From positions 510,710 to 531,609 of the forward strand of contig BFEA01000211.1 in the NCBI GenBank assembly GCA_003427395.1: DNA of 20,900 nt, read 5' to 3'. The position numbers were made by a program, and so were the translations under genes. The DNA is from Chara braunii (Eukaryota; Streptophyta; Charophyceae; Charales; Characeae). How positions within the stretch are numbered: the first letter of the stretch is position 1; each line of letters starts with the position of its first letter. Positions 9,611-17,825 of this stretch are shown here, piece by piece. The notes beneath the pieces are model-generated. The model saw only the letters and a list, made by a program, of their open reading frames with translations, searched no databases and was not told the DNA's origin.

Positions 9611-10920
9611 CGTTCTCCTCGTCGAATGCATCGGGGACGAACTCGGGTCCAGGTTCGTTCAACCCTTTTTCTCCCCTCTGAGTATCGGTAGAGATGCGCC
9701 AAGCGCTAGCCCAGCCACCACGTAGGCCGACAATCGATATATGACGGGGGGATGGTTACTCGTGGTTTTTGACTGCTCGCCCGAAACTCCCCGACCGAAT
9801 CGGCCTACCCGGCGGCGGATGACAGGGGAACGTGCAGCCCTCGCTCAACTGCCCTTCCTGTTTGTCTCCCCGTCTCGTGTGCACCCGACGCTAATCCCGC
9901 CCGGGTTCCTCCGCTTTACTAACCCCCCTTCGCACTGCTCCGTTGCTGTTCGTTACTCGGCCAGCACCTGCGTCCCACGCCAATGCTGCTCCTTCGCGTG
10001 CGCCTGGCCCAACCTGCTTCCAGGTTAACTCCCACTCCCCTACTCTGTAGCACAGCGCCACCCGACCAGCGGTCCGCCCACTCCGGCCCCCGGTTACCCC
10101 CTATGCGAGTAGTTGCTCTCTCGGCAGCCCAGTTTCGCCCGGCCGGACCCATACCCAGTCCCTACTAAGCCCGTAGGGGGAAGGGGCCGAAGCGGAGGAA
10201 CAACGACCGGCCCATCGAAGAAGCTCGGTCCTAATACTACCGGCAAACCCCTGGCCAGTACCGCCCACCTGCTACAGCAGGCGTCCCGCCTGCTGGTGAT
10301 CGCAGTTCCCACATGTTCTCGCGTCGGAGGCTTGAGCACGGATGTGGTTGCTACGGGGTTCCCCGTAATACTACCAGAAGTTATCCTCGACGCCGTCACG
10401 AATACGGTTTGCAACCCTGCCTTAGGCAATCCCGCAAATACACCACGCCATTTCGGTCCTTTTTCCGCCTCGTGGGCTAATCACCCACCGATCCACATGC
10501 ACGTCGAACCCAGTTCACGCTGTCAATGACGGCATGATAGAGGAATTTCGCCGACATCCCAACCCGCGGACCCGTCAACTGGGGCCCGTACTCAAGGTCT
10601 CTGACTGTCGCGACGCCCATTAAGTCCAGCGTCGCGCCCGAGTCAACGGCACGCCGGAGCATAACAAAAATTAATACAACAATTATTTAATGTAAAATAC
10701 AGACAAACATTGTGCGTCCCGCTGGCTCGCGACGCCGCGCACGCCTAGCCAGCACACAGTTGCGCCTCAATGTCGATACTCCACGCCGCCACGCGCGCCT
10801 CTCACCCTGACAAAAACCTATTATTTCGTATATGCGCACACCATCAAGCGGGCGACACCGTACTTGCGTGACTTGCAAACAACACGCCAAATACTCTTGT
10901 AAAGGTATTTGGTACGACAA
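9611..10920. other. GC-rich stretch without a convincing gene
   Basis: Open frames of 95-138 codons occur on both strands (for example 10113-10529 plus, 10094-10429 minus), overlapping each other. They are rich in Pro, Arg and Ser, as expected from GC-rich non-coding DNA. None shows a domain. The segment includes the dispersed repeat copy at 10229-10333 and an AT-rich patch at 10660-10700. Confidence 0.45.
10229..10333 (+). repeat. Dispersed repeat, copy 2 (partner at 914-1019)
   Basis: Aligns along its whole length with 914-1019. The central palindrome CCTGCTACAGCAGG (10268-10281) keeps the same arms as copy 1 with a changed two-base centre. Confidence 0.65.
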
Positions 10921-10921
10921 C

Positions 10922-11380
10922 GGGCCACGTCCCAGCACATAATCATCATCGATAGTTGACGGCTCACTGGCCACGTCCCAACTCATAATCATCATCGATA
11001 GCCGGCGGCTCACTGGCCATGTCCCAGCAAATAATAATCATCATCTGTAGTTGGCGACAACAATGTCCACACCTCAGCATATAACCATCATCAACTGAAG
11101 CTGGTGGCACACTGTCCACATCCCAGCATATAATCATCATCAACTGAAGCTGGCGGCACACTGTCCACATCCCAGCATATAATCGTCATCAACTGAAGCT
11201 GGCGGCACACTGTNTCATCAACTGAAGCTGGCGGCACACTGTCCACATCCCAGCATATAATCGTCATCAACTGAAGCTGGCGGCACACTGTCCACATCCC
11301 AACATATAATCGTCTGAAGTTGGCGGCACTCTCACCACGTCCCAACAAATGCTGAGGGCACACTGACCACGTCTCAGCAT
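10922..11380. repeat. Tandem array, 46-50 bp units, interrupted by an N
   Basis: The word TCCCA or its variants recurs at about 10930, 10976, 11022, 11072, 11121, 11170, 11248, 11297, 11340 and 11372. The central units are exactly 49 bp and nearly identical (CACACTGTCCACATCCCAGC, then CAACTGAAGCTGGCGGCA). Outer units are more diverged, as is usual for an array that turns over from the middle. A single N at 11214 stands where roughly 20 bases (or 20 plus whole units) are missing, so copy number is uncertain. It lies directly downstream of the integrase frame, in the position of the retrotransposon's 3' untranslated region. Confidence 0.85.
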
Positions 11381-11440
11381 GTTTAGGCTGATGCTAGACG
11401 GCTCTCGGGCCTCGCCTCATCACTCTGCCCGAACTCGAAA

Positions 11441-12661
11441 TCAAATCTGCGTCTCTAAGTATGAATTTTCGGAGCCGGGAGCCGGTACTATACCATGGGA
11501 TCTCGTACCATCCATCTCTGGTAACTTATAGGCCTTGCCTACAACCTCTCTGATGATCCTGAATGATCCCATCCACCTGGCCTCCAATCTCTTGGTCCAC
11601 TGTGTCTCGAGAGATGTATCATGTAGAAGTACAATATCTCCGACCTGAAGTCGCTCCTTCCTGATGTACCTCTTGCTGTTCCACCGTGTCTGATCTGATA
11701 ATCTGCTGTCTGACATCCTCTTCGTGGCCTCAATTATGACCTCATCCACTTCCTTGATTTGCCTGATTCTCAGCCTCAGTAACTCCTCTGTGGAGTACGA
11801 CTCTCTCTGTGCCTCATGGGTCCAGGTCTCAACCAGGTTCTCAATGGGAAAAGTAACATATCTGCCATACCAGAGTGTAATGGGCGCATAACTTGTAGTC
11901 CGTTTGACAATCACATTGTCAGCATAGACTGCCGCCCTTAAGAAAGATGACCAGTTCCTGGAGTCGCCTTGGCACCATTTTGATATAGCATCCTTTAGTG
12001 TCCTGTGACCTCTTTCCATTGGTGCATTAGCCTGAGGATGATATGGTGTCACAAATCTGATCCTGACTCCAAGTCTGAACATGAGCTTTCTGACCATCTC
12101 ATTCTTGAACTCTGATCCCTGATCAGCCACAAACTCACATATGAAGGGGTACCTTAGATAGATTTCCTCGATCCAATCTGCCACTGCCTTTGCGGTTTTC
12201 TTACGAATGGCTTTTGCTTCAACATAACCAGACATGTCATCTCTCATGTTTAATACATATTTCATTCCATCCTTACCAGGTGGCATAGTAATTAGATCAA
12301 GGTGAACAGTACTGTCAGGTTCAACAAAAACAGTGGGGTATAAGGGTTCAATCAATCTCATAGATGACCTTTTCTGACAGGCCTCACATGACTTACAATA
12401 TCTCATAACTATATCCCTTAGACCATCCCAGTGATATAGTCGAGATACTTTATAGTATGTAGCATCAACACCCCTATGACCCCCTGCTAGATCCTCATGC
12501 AGTGCGGCGATCACCTCTAGTTGCCTTCCCTTACCACACACTACTCTCAGTGACGGTAGTCCTTCCTTTGCATCCACAAAAAGGTGATCCCTACGTAGCC
12601 TAAAGGTTCTCTTTGTTTTCTCATGGTAGAATTCGTCCAACGGATTACTGCCCATTACCAT
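11441..12661 (-). CDS. Ty3/gypsy integrase (3' end of pol)
   Basis: This encodes the enzyme that joins element DNA to the host chromosome. The HHCC zinc-binding domain is seen at H55, H62 and C89/C92/C95 (CKSCEAC). The catalytic core has D122 (in VHLDLITMP), D180 (in FVADQGSEF) and E216 (in NAPMERGHRTL). D180 and E216 are separated by exactly 35 residues, the DD35E signature. A C-terminal SH3-like segment ends in VGKAYKLPEMDG. The frame is intact over 406 codons, but its ATG is probably not the true start: the same frame is open upstream to about 12765 through an acidic Glu/Asp-rich stretch. The reverse transcriptase frame ends just there in another frame, so a one-base frame change separates them. 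No chromodomain was recognised. Function is confident; activity is doubtful given the lesions elsewhere. Confidence 0.93.
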   Translation of the reverse strand: MVMGSNPLDEFYHEKTKRTFRLRRDHLFVDAKEGLPSLRVVCGKGRQLEVIAALHEDLAGGHRGVDATYYKVSRLYHWDGLRDIVMRYCKSCEACQKRSSMRLIEPLYPTVFVEPDSTVHLDLITMPPGKDGMKYVLNMRDDMSGYVEAKAIRKKTAKAVADWIEEIYLRYPFICEFVADQGSEFKNEMVRKLMFRLGVRIRFVTPYHPQANAPMERGHRTLKDAISKWCQGDSRNWSSFLRAAVYADNVIVKRTTSYAPITLWYGRYVTFPIENLVETWTHEAQRESYSTEELLRLRIRQIKEVDEVIIEATKRMSDSRLSDQTRWNSKRYIRKERLQVGDIVLLHDTSLETQWTKRLEARWMGSFRIIREVVGKAYKLPEMDGTRSHGIVPAPGSENSYLETQI

Positions 12662-12750
12662 ACTGATCCTCTTATATTCCCCATCATACTCATTCTTCTT
12701 AAATCTCTCCTCAGCGTCCTTATCTTGCTCAGGGTCTTCCGACTCTTCCT

Positions 12751-14301
12751 CTATCTCATTAGCGTTCGTTCAGCCATCCTTGAACTTTCTGCTAGCTCAT
12801 GAGCTGCAACAACAGTTTGTTCTATCATCCCATACCATCCTTCCTCCTCATCCTCTTGAGTTAGGAGGTAATGGAGGTAAGGGTCTTCCTTTTCCCGCCA
12901 GCAGTCTTTCCTGCTCGTTGCTATGGCTGAGGCTGTATAACAACTGGGAGCTGGAGGCAGTCCTTCATCATCGTCTTCCATAAGGAATTCGTCAACGAAG
13001 GGTGCCTCCTCAAGAGATTCATCATCTATTGATCCCCATTCTACGCGGCTCAGCCCATCGCCTTGATTCTTTTCAGTAGGTACCTTCTCTAATACAAAAT
13101 CATACGTCCATATGTGAGCTATCCACCTACTGACCGTGACATCTACTTGCTGATGCCTCTTAACAACTCCGATTACCGCTGTGGAATCCGTTCTTAGGAT
13201 GAATCTTCGCCCCATAACATAGTGTCTAAACACTTTGAGACAGTGCACGATTACCAGAAGTTCCTTCCTGAATTGAATATAGCCTCTCTCGACCGAATTA
13301 AGGGTGCGACTCTCAAATCTAAGTGACCTTTCTTTATCATTCTCATCTCGCTGCAGGAGCACCCCTCCTAATGCTATCGGGCCGCCGTCGGCCTCGATGA
13401 TGAAGGGCCTCTCCTTTTCATCGTTAAAGTAGGGTACTCCTAATACGACCCCGCCATCTCTTAGCTTATCTTGAAGTACCCGCAGAACCTTCTCTCTTTG
13501 GTCAGACCACTCTAAGCTAGCTCCTTGTCGCACCATTTCTCTGAGGGGCTCAGCTATCTTGGCAAACCTGGGAATGAAGATCCGCCAAAAGCTGCAGACC
13601 CATAGGAAGCTCCTTACTTCCCCAACCATTTTTAGAGACATAGGCCAGTTCAGGAGTTTATCCACCTTCTTTGGATCGGGGCTCCTTCCTTCCAAGAAGC
13701 ACCTAAAACCCAAAATCGTTACCTCCCTTTGGAACAATAATGATTTCGGCCCGCTGGTTTTTAGGTTGTACTTAGTCAGCCTTTCTAGTACTTTCGCCAC
13801 TTCCTGCGCATGTTCCCATACGAACCGCCTGACTCGACCATCCACTAAAGTCTCATCTTTTTCCTTTGATCTTTTAACTGGATTGTTGTCAATGTATGGA
13901 GACGTAACTTCTGGGTATATGTCCTCCATGACCTTCAGCATGTCTCGCTGGACGACCGCAACCCCATTCGTCCACCCTTGAGGCACCAAACACATTTGTA
14001 TGAGGCCTCTAGGTGTATGCATGACGGTCATAGGCCGACTAGTAGGGTCTATCAGAAATTGGTCATAGCCAGAGTACAAGTCTATTAGGGAGTAGATGCT
14101 TTTTCCGGCAAAGGACTCGGCGAACAGATCCGCGTTGGGTAAACTACCCGCATCGCGAACCGTTACCGAATTCAACTTTTGCAAGTTTTGTATCCAGCGC
14201 AGGCCACCACCTGGCTTCCAAAAGCAAAACCAGTGATTGGCGTAAACTCCATCAGCTCGTTCCGCAACGTTGGAGGCGATCTTCTGGTTTATGTACTCCA
14301 T
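12751..14301 (-). CDS. Reverse transcriptase-RNase H of the Ty3/gypsy element (catalytic box altered)
   Basis: This copies element RNA into DNA and degrades the RNA strand. Fingers and palm run from about residue 20 (NHWFCFWKPGGGLRW) through motif A (SLIDLYSGYDQ, D74) and VPQGW (106-110) to the catalytic box at 136-139. That box reads YIDN where the family has YxDD; the codon is AAC where GAC would give Asp. A connection domain follows (SFLWVCSFWRIFIPRFAKIA). RNase H keeps its four acidic positions: D305 (IIEADGG), E347 (FRKELL), D372 (LRTDST) and D415 (GDGLSR). The tail (426-480) is acidic. The ATG is probably internal: the same frame runs upstream to a TAG near 14372 and contains FPHTPWN, typical of the segment before RT. 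The 516-codon frame is otherwise uninterrupted. Confidence 0.93.
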   Translation of the reverse strand: MEYINQKIASNVAERADGVYANHWFCFWKPGGGLRWIQNLQKLNSVTVRDAGSLPNADLFAESFAGKSIYSLIDLYSGYDQFLIDPTSRPMTVMHTPRGLIQMCLVPQGWTNGVAVVQRDMLKVMEDIYPEVTSPYIDNNPVKRSKEKDETLVDGRVRRFVWEHAQEVAKVLERLTKYNLKTSGPKSLLFQREVTILGFRCFLEGRSPDPKKVDKLLNWPMSLKMVGEVRSFLWVCSFWRIFIPRFAKIAEPLREMVRQGASLEWSDQREKVLRVLQDKLRDGGVVLGVPYFNDEKERPFIIEADGGPIALGGVLLQRDENDKERSLRFESRTLNSVERGYIQFRKELLVIVHCLKVFRHYVMGRRFILRTDSTAVIGVVKRHQQVDVTVSRWIAHIWTYDFVLEKVPTEKNQGDGLSRVEWGSIDDESLEEAPFVDEFLMEDDDEGLPPAPSCYTASAIATSRKDCWREKEDPYLHYLLTQEDEEEGWYGMIEQTVVAAHELAESSRMAERTLMR

Positions 14302-14980
14302 TACTTTTTTTTCTTCCTTTTGGGCATATTTTGTGGGTCCGTCATTCCAAGGCGTGTGAGGAAAGGTCTAGATCTTGACCATCTTGATCATGTCAACATC
14401 CAGTCGTCCCCTCTCCTCATCATTAAAGAAAAAGGCACCACTGTACTCTCTCAGCCGACAGAAGGAAGTCATCGGCTCCTACCTTCATTATCTTGAACCT
14501 CTCTAGGGTAATTCTCCCTCCTTTTAATGCAGCCTCTCTTAATCTTTTAATTATCTTTCTCTCCTTCTCTAATGCCTCATTGTAATCTTTCTCTATCAAA
14601 ACTGTCACCGGATTTGCGCTTATACTTCCTCTTAGATCCGGTGACTATTTTCCTAAAAAAAGACCAGTTGCTGAGAAGGTGAGTTGCATTGTGCCAAATT
14701 TTGCTGCCCTCACAACATCCTTGAACCCCTCCATCTCTCTCTTGTCGCCCAACTCCTTTTCTTTATCCAGGAGCTTGAACATCTTACCTAAATCATTTAC
14801 TCCAATTGTTGTCTTCTCGTCTATTATTCCACTTTCTTTCAGTTTTGCTCGTACTTCCTCAATCAACTTGTCAGATTCTCCATGCTTCAGAGAGTTAACA
14901 TATCGCTGATGACGAGGATGATGCCTATCACTTATCACAAAAGCCTGTTCCTGACCATTGTTCGGATCTTGGAGAGAAAG
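14302..14980 (-). pseudogene. Broken pol linker between protease and reverse transcriptase
   Basis: Three frames share this segment: one from about 14938 to 14645, one from 14608 to 14423 and one running into RT. All are rich in Lys, Glu and Leu, as expected for a linker (for example DKEKELGDKREMEGF and EALEKERKIIKRLREAALK). The second continues sensibly into the RT frame only if a frame change near 14455 is allowed: the RT frame there reads FFFNDEERGRLD, which resembles the pre-RT region of other gypsy elements. A TAG then follows near 14372. The segment most likely was once continuous coding sequence. The two upstream frames start with GTG and so have no start codons of their own. Confidence 0.65.
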
Positions 14981-15823
14981 TCAGGCTGCCCCATCATGGC
15001 CAAAAAACGCACAAGCCTCCATTCTATGTTGGAAATGGGCTCCGAGAATACAGTCATGATCCAAGTTGGGGACCACAAAACAGAGGATCTTGGCTCGTAA
15101 AGTTCCAATCCGGATGGGCAGATCATCAATGAAACCTTCAAAAGGCAGAAATCCAGCTATATTGGAGAGCTGGTGATTAGCCTTCCTGTCTATTCCAAGC
15201 CCACATGATCTCATCGTGGCCGATGACATAAGCACCATCTCAGCCCCAGAGTCCACTAGGGCTCTAACTTTTACGTCATTCACAAAGATATTCAAGTATC
15301 CACACGACACGTTACTAAACCTCATCTTGGTACCAGGCGGGGCTCTTTCCACATGCCGAGGAAAAAGTCTTAGGCTATTGATTTCTACCTTCCGCCTTTT
15401 AACCATCTTTTTAAGTTCTTCTCTAAACTTAGGTACCAAGACTACTGCCTCTTTCCAGGATAGAGTGATCTCGGTCTCCTCGAGTAATTTCTTTACTACT
15501 TCATCTATCGAGATCCTTTCCTCGGCTTCGGATCTCAAGACCACCCTTCTCTTCTTCCCGACAACTTCCTTTTCTTTCATTTCCTTCACTAGGTCCTTGG
15601 TCCCATCTATCAGCTGGTCTAGCTCTCTTTGAGCCTTCTCTCGCTTTTTTTCTTCGACCTCTTTTTGGCTGATATGGGATACACTTAGGTTTTTACTTCC
15701 AGGATTGTCATCTCGAGCCACTATCTCTGGAGGTAGCATACCATCAAAGGTGATAACATTAACTCTAGCTTTCTTCTTTTTATCCTTATTAGCCCTAGCT
15801 TGTTCTAGGACAATTGCTCGCAT
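14981..15823 (-). CDS. Aspartic protease region of pol
   Basis: This would cut the element's polyprotein. The retropepsin active site is visible as ALVDSGAEMVLMS (D191-S192-G193), and the second family hallmark, a hydrophobic-hydrophobic-Gly, as CILGAHF (258-264). The first 150 residues are a Lys/Glu-rich region with probable coiled-coil character (KEVEEKKREKAQRELDQL). The frame is the same as that of gag and of the zinc knuckle at 15970-15929, so the annotated ATG is internal and the real product would be a gag-pol extension. The frame closes shortly after CILGAHF, while a sensible continuation (PDFLSKIRTM) lies in another frame, implying a frame change near 14990. Confidence 0.85.
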   Translation of the reverse strand: MRAIVLEQARANKDKKKKARVNVITFDGMLPPEIVARDDNPGSKNLSVSHISQKEVEEKKREKAQRELDQLIDGTKDLVKEMKEKEVVGKKRRVVLRSEAEERISIDEVVKKLLEETEITLSWKEAVVLVPKFREELKKMVKRRKVEINSLRLFPRHVERAPPGTKMRFSNVSCGYLNIFVNDVKVRALVDSGAEMVLMSSATMRSCGLGIDRKANHQLSNIAGFLPFEGFIDDLPIRIGTLRAKILCFVVPNLDHDCILGAHFQHRMEACAFFGHDGAA

Positions 15824-15928
15824 CCCTCCTTTGACTCGGAAATCTATCTTGTTCCAATTGGCATCATAGACGTGCCCATTGACATTCTTCTTGACAATCC
15901 CTTCTTCGAGTTTCTTCTCTAGAAAAGG

Positions 15929-15970
15929 GCACCGAGTTATAGTATGGCCTTCCTCGTCACAATAATAACA
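15929..15970 (-). other. CCHC zinc knuckle of the Gag/Pol junction
   Basis: Translating past the gag stop gives CYYCDEEGHTITRC, a perfect CX2CX4HX4C knuckle, the nucleic-acid-binding motif at the end of Gag nucleocapsid. It starts at the very next codon after TGA (15973-15971) and leads in frame into the protease frame. Either the stop is read through or it is a recent mutation. This small piece lies outside the simple open frames. Confidence 0.9.
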
Positions 15971-16966
15971 TCAGAAGGGGCCATCTCTTCTTTGCCAATC
16001 TCGGCTCTTATTATCTTTCTTCCAATCCCGGTCACGCTTCTTCTTTTGTCTCTCTTTTCTCCTTCGCCTAACGTCATCATCATCACTACTTTCGCTCTCA
16101 CTTTCACTCTCCTCTTTTTGTTTCTCCTTCTTTCTTTCTACCTTACCTTCTTCGGCTCCAACAAGTGTTTGAGTTGCTGGGGCAGAAAGGGTTAACTTTT
16201 CGAAGCTACCAAGCTTAACGAGAAGACCAAGGATCTCTTCGGCCTTCAAGTTTCCTCCCTTAGCTGCATCAACATTTCCCTCTCTTGCACTAGTGATTGT
16301 TTTCATCTGTTCCAAAGACCACTTCTGGTTTGACACCGAAGGTAGTTCACGGACCATCTCAACCACTTCATCCCACTTCAGAGGATAATGAGCAGCGTGA
16401 CTTACCACACTCTTTCTTTCATCCTTTGCGAAATTAGTTAGCAAGACATGACACTTCTGGGCCTCATCCAGGAAGGGTACTCTCTGCGCAACCCGCTCAA
16501 AATCCTCTAGGAATTGATCAAGGGTTGCATATTTTGAACCTCGCACTTCCAACAAATTTTGCATGGTCGTTGGAACGTCATACTTTGCATATTCTTCCAG
16601 CATCTTTTGTCTAACCTCGACCCATGTTGTGAGTCTTTGCGTCGTTTTTGTCACCGACACCCTCATCTTAGGCTCAACATAGGCTAGCAGAGCTTTTAAC
16701 TTTTGTTTGTCCGACCAACTGTGGCTCATACCGAAGACGTCATAGTCTTCCTGAAACTCCCTAACCTTGGTTCCATCAAAGCAGGGTATGTTCTCTGGAG
16801 GTACCTCAACTCTTGGAAGGTCTAGACGAACATTCATAGTGTTCATCCCGGTCTTCATGGCCTCTATCCTTATCAACATTTCTTGTAGAACAGTGGTAGT
16901 GGTCACTTCTCCGTCACCTGCGGAGGAACTAGCAAGGTTCTGCCTTGCGTCCGGTCCCCTGACCAT
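15971..16966 (-). CDS. Gag (capsid-like) protein of the Ty3/gypsy element
   Basis: This is the structural protein that would form the particle. Residues about 62-200 fit the retrotransposon gag fold: CFDGTKVREFQEDYDVFG, then WSDKQKLKALLAYV, TTWVEVRQKMLEEYAKYD and LDQFLEDFERVAQRVPFLDE, the F-x-G and helix pattern of the family. The N-terminus has a heptad-like stretch (LQEMLIRIEAMKTG). Residues about 280-331 are a highly charged Ser/Glu/Asp block followed by an Arg/Lys block, typical of a nucleic-acid-binding tail. The ATG is placed 26 bases after the preceding ORF's stop. The frame ends in TGA immediately before the zinc knuckle. Confidence 0.88.
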   Translation of the reverse strand: MVRGPDARQNLASSSAGDGEVTTTTVLQEMLIRIEAMKTGMNTMNVRLDLPRVEVPPENIPCFDGTKVREFQEDYDVFGMSHSWSDKQKLKALLAYVEPKMRVSVTKTTQRLTTWVEVRQKMLEEYAKYDVPTTMQNLLEVRGSKYATLDQFLEDFERVAQRVPFLDEAQKCHVLLTNFAKDERKSVVSHAAHYPLKWDEVVEMVRELPSVSNQKWSLEQMKTITSAREGNVDAAKGGNLKAEEILGLLVKLGSFEKLTLSAPATQTLVGAEEGKVERKKEKQKEESESESESSDDDDVRRRRKERQKKKRDRDWKKDNKSRDWQRRDGPF

Positions 16967-16992
16967 CTTGTCTGATTTATTGGTTAAAATCT

Positions 16993-17415
16993 TTATTTCT
17001 TCCTGAACCTTTTGTCTCTTATGATTGCATTTAGAATTGATTCCCAGTTCCTGCCGTCCATAGAACTTTCCGGCAAAACTAGTTTGGGGAACCTGTCAAA
17101 CACAATTGGAGTTAGGTTACCCACTACTCTTGCTCCTTTTCTTTCTAACTCTCTCTTTTCTTGATCAACTGTATTACTAATCCAGCTTCGAAAAGATTCG
17201 CGATCTGTCCCTCTCTCTCTTAATGAGGGAATATAGGGTCGGATATCGTACTCACCAGTGTCAAGGAACTTCACTACAAAGATATACACCTTCCCCAGTG
17301 CGTGTTTCTCCTCCAGGGATATGCAGCGTTCTATCTTGTATGGGAAAGCTCCTCCACTGGTAAAAGGAACCAAGGCGTCTAGTATTGCCGTGACTGCCGG
17401 ACAGTAACCAGACAT
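16993..17415 (-). CDS. Unknown element-borne ORF, family A copy 4
   Basis: 140 codons, not matched to any family I know. It is clearly related to the ORFs at 17826-18350, 18687-19071 and 19079-19474. Shared landmarks are GGAFPY (21-26), followed by a Cys-containing strand (KIERCISLEE), then VVKFLDTGEYDIRPY and, near the end, MDGRNWESILNAI. The C-terminus is basic (RDKRFRKK). It is the best-preserved copy, with no internal stop. Its ATG lies three bases after the TAG of the preceding frame (17421-17419) and in the same frame; gag starts 26 bases after its stop. No transmembrane or signal segment is visible. The role is unknown; its place between LTR and gag suggests an accessory element protein. 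Confidence 0.7.
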   Translation of the reverse strand: MSGYCPAVTAILDALVPFTSGGAFPYKIERCISLEEKHALGKVYIFVVKFLDTGEYDIRPYIPSLRERGTDRESFRSWISNTVDQEKRELERKGARVVGNLTPIVFDRFPKLVLPESSMDGRNWESILNAIIRDKRFRKK

Positions 17416-17418
17416 TGC

Positions 17419-17748
17419 CTAGTTTCTAACTTCTCTTAGTATCACTCTCAATCTTCCATATTCATCATAGACTTTGTGTTTGTCTTCTACTCCATAGACG
17501 CCGGTGTCAATATAGAGTTCACCTTTGGCCTCGTCGATGCAAGACGCGCCTCTCCTGATTTCTACTACCTCTGTTACTGGATCTCGAACCCTCCTACAAA
17601 TCAAAGTCTCTAACATGCATTGGTCCTCACGGTTCCAACCGCGAATGAGGGCTCTCACCTTCTCAGACTCTTGTCTTGTCACCTCCTTCTCTATCCCCTG
17701 TCTTACTAAGTTACCTTCAATCGCGCTTTCACGATTGCCTTTCACCAT
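17419..17748 (-). CDS. Unknown element-borne ORF, possible family B copy 2
   Basis: 109 codons. The N-terminal half is charged (Arg/Glu) and the C-terminal half is strand-like (KGELYIDTGVYG, GRLRVILREV). It is not recognised. Parts may be related to the ORF at 18347-18673 and to the leader frame near 19500-19660, since all share a Gly-Glu/aromatic strand after a small Cys or Gly segment; the match is weak. The stop is followed by GCA ATG, so the next ORF starts almost at once. It could also be an independent protein or the N-terminal half of the next one if the TAG is a mutation. Confidence 0.45.
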   Translation of the reverse strand: MVKGNRESAIEGNLVRQGIEKEVTRQESEKVRALIRGWNREDQCMLETLICRRVRDPVTEVVEIRRGASCIDEAKGELYIDTGVYGVEDKHKVYDEYGRLRVILREVRN

Positions 17749-17825
17749 CTCATAATTTCTCCATCTTTAGTCAGCCCTGCATTCACCGAGTTTCTTCTAA
17801 GAAACCAACAAGTTTCCTGCCTTTG

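Noticed and set aside
10113-10529. 138-codon plus-strand open frame opposite a 111-codon minus-strand frame
   Set aside because: Both are low-information and GC-rich, and overlap each other; it also spans the dispersed repeat at 10229-10333.
10608-10930. Possible LTR start TGTCGCGACGCCC followed by an AT-rich patch
   Set aside because: It resembles the LTR edge at 19737 only in the first few bases; the following sequence does not match, and no adjacent primer-binding site is visible.
10964-11363. Minus-strand open frames reading repeated CRQLQL / DSVPPASVD / CATSFS peptides
   Set aside because: The 49-bp unit is not a multiple of three, so the three peptides are the same DNA read in successive frames. 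This is open-frame noise from a tandem array.
13559-13981. Plus-strand open frame of 140 codons
   Set aside because: It is antisense to the reverse transcriptase; the minus-strand frame carries the conserved motifs.
15216-15632. Plus-strand open frame of 138 codons
   Set aside because: Ser/Thr/Phe-rich shadow of the Lys/Glu-rich protease frame on the other strand.
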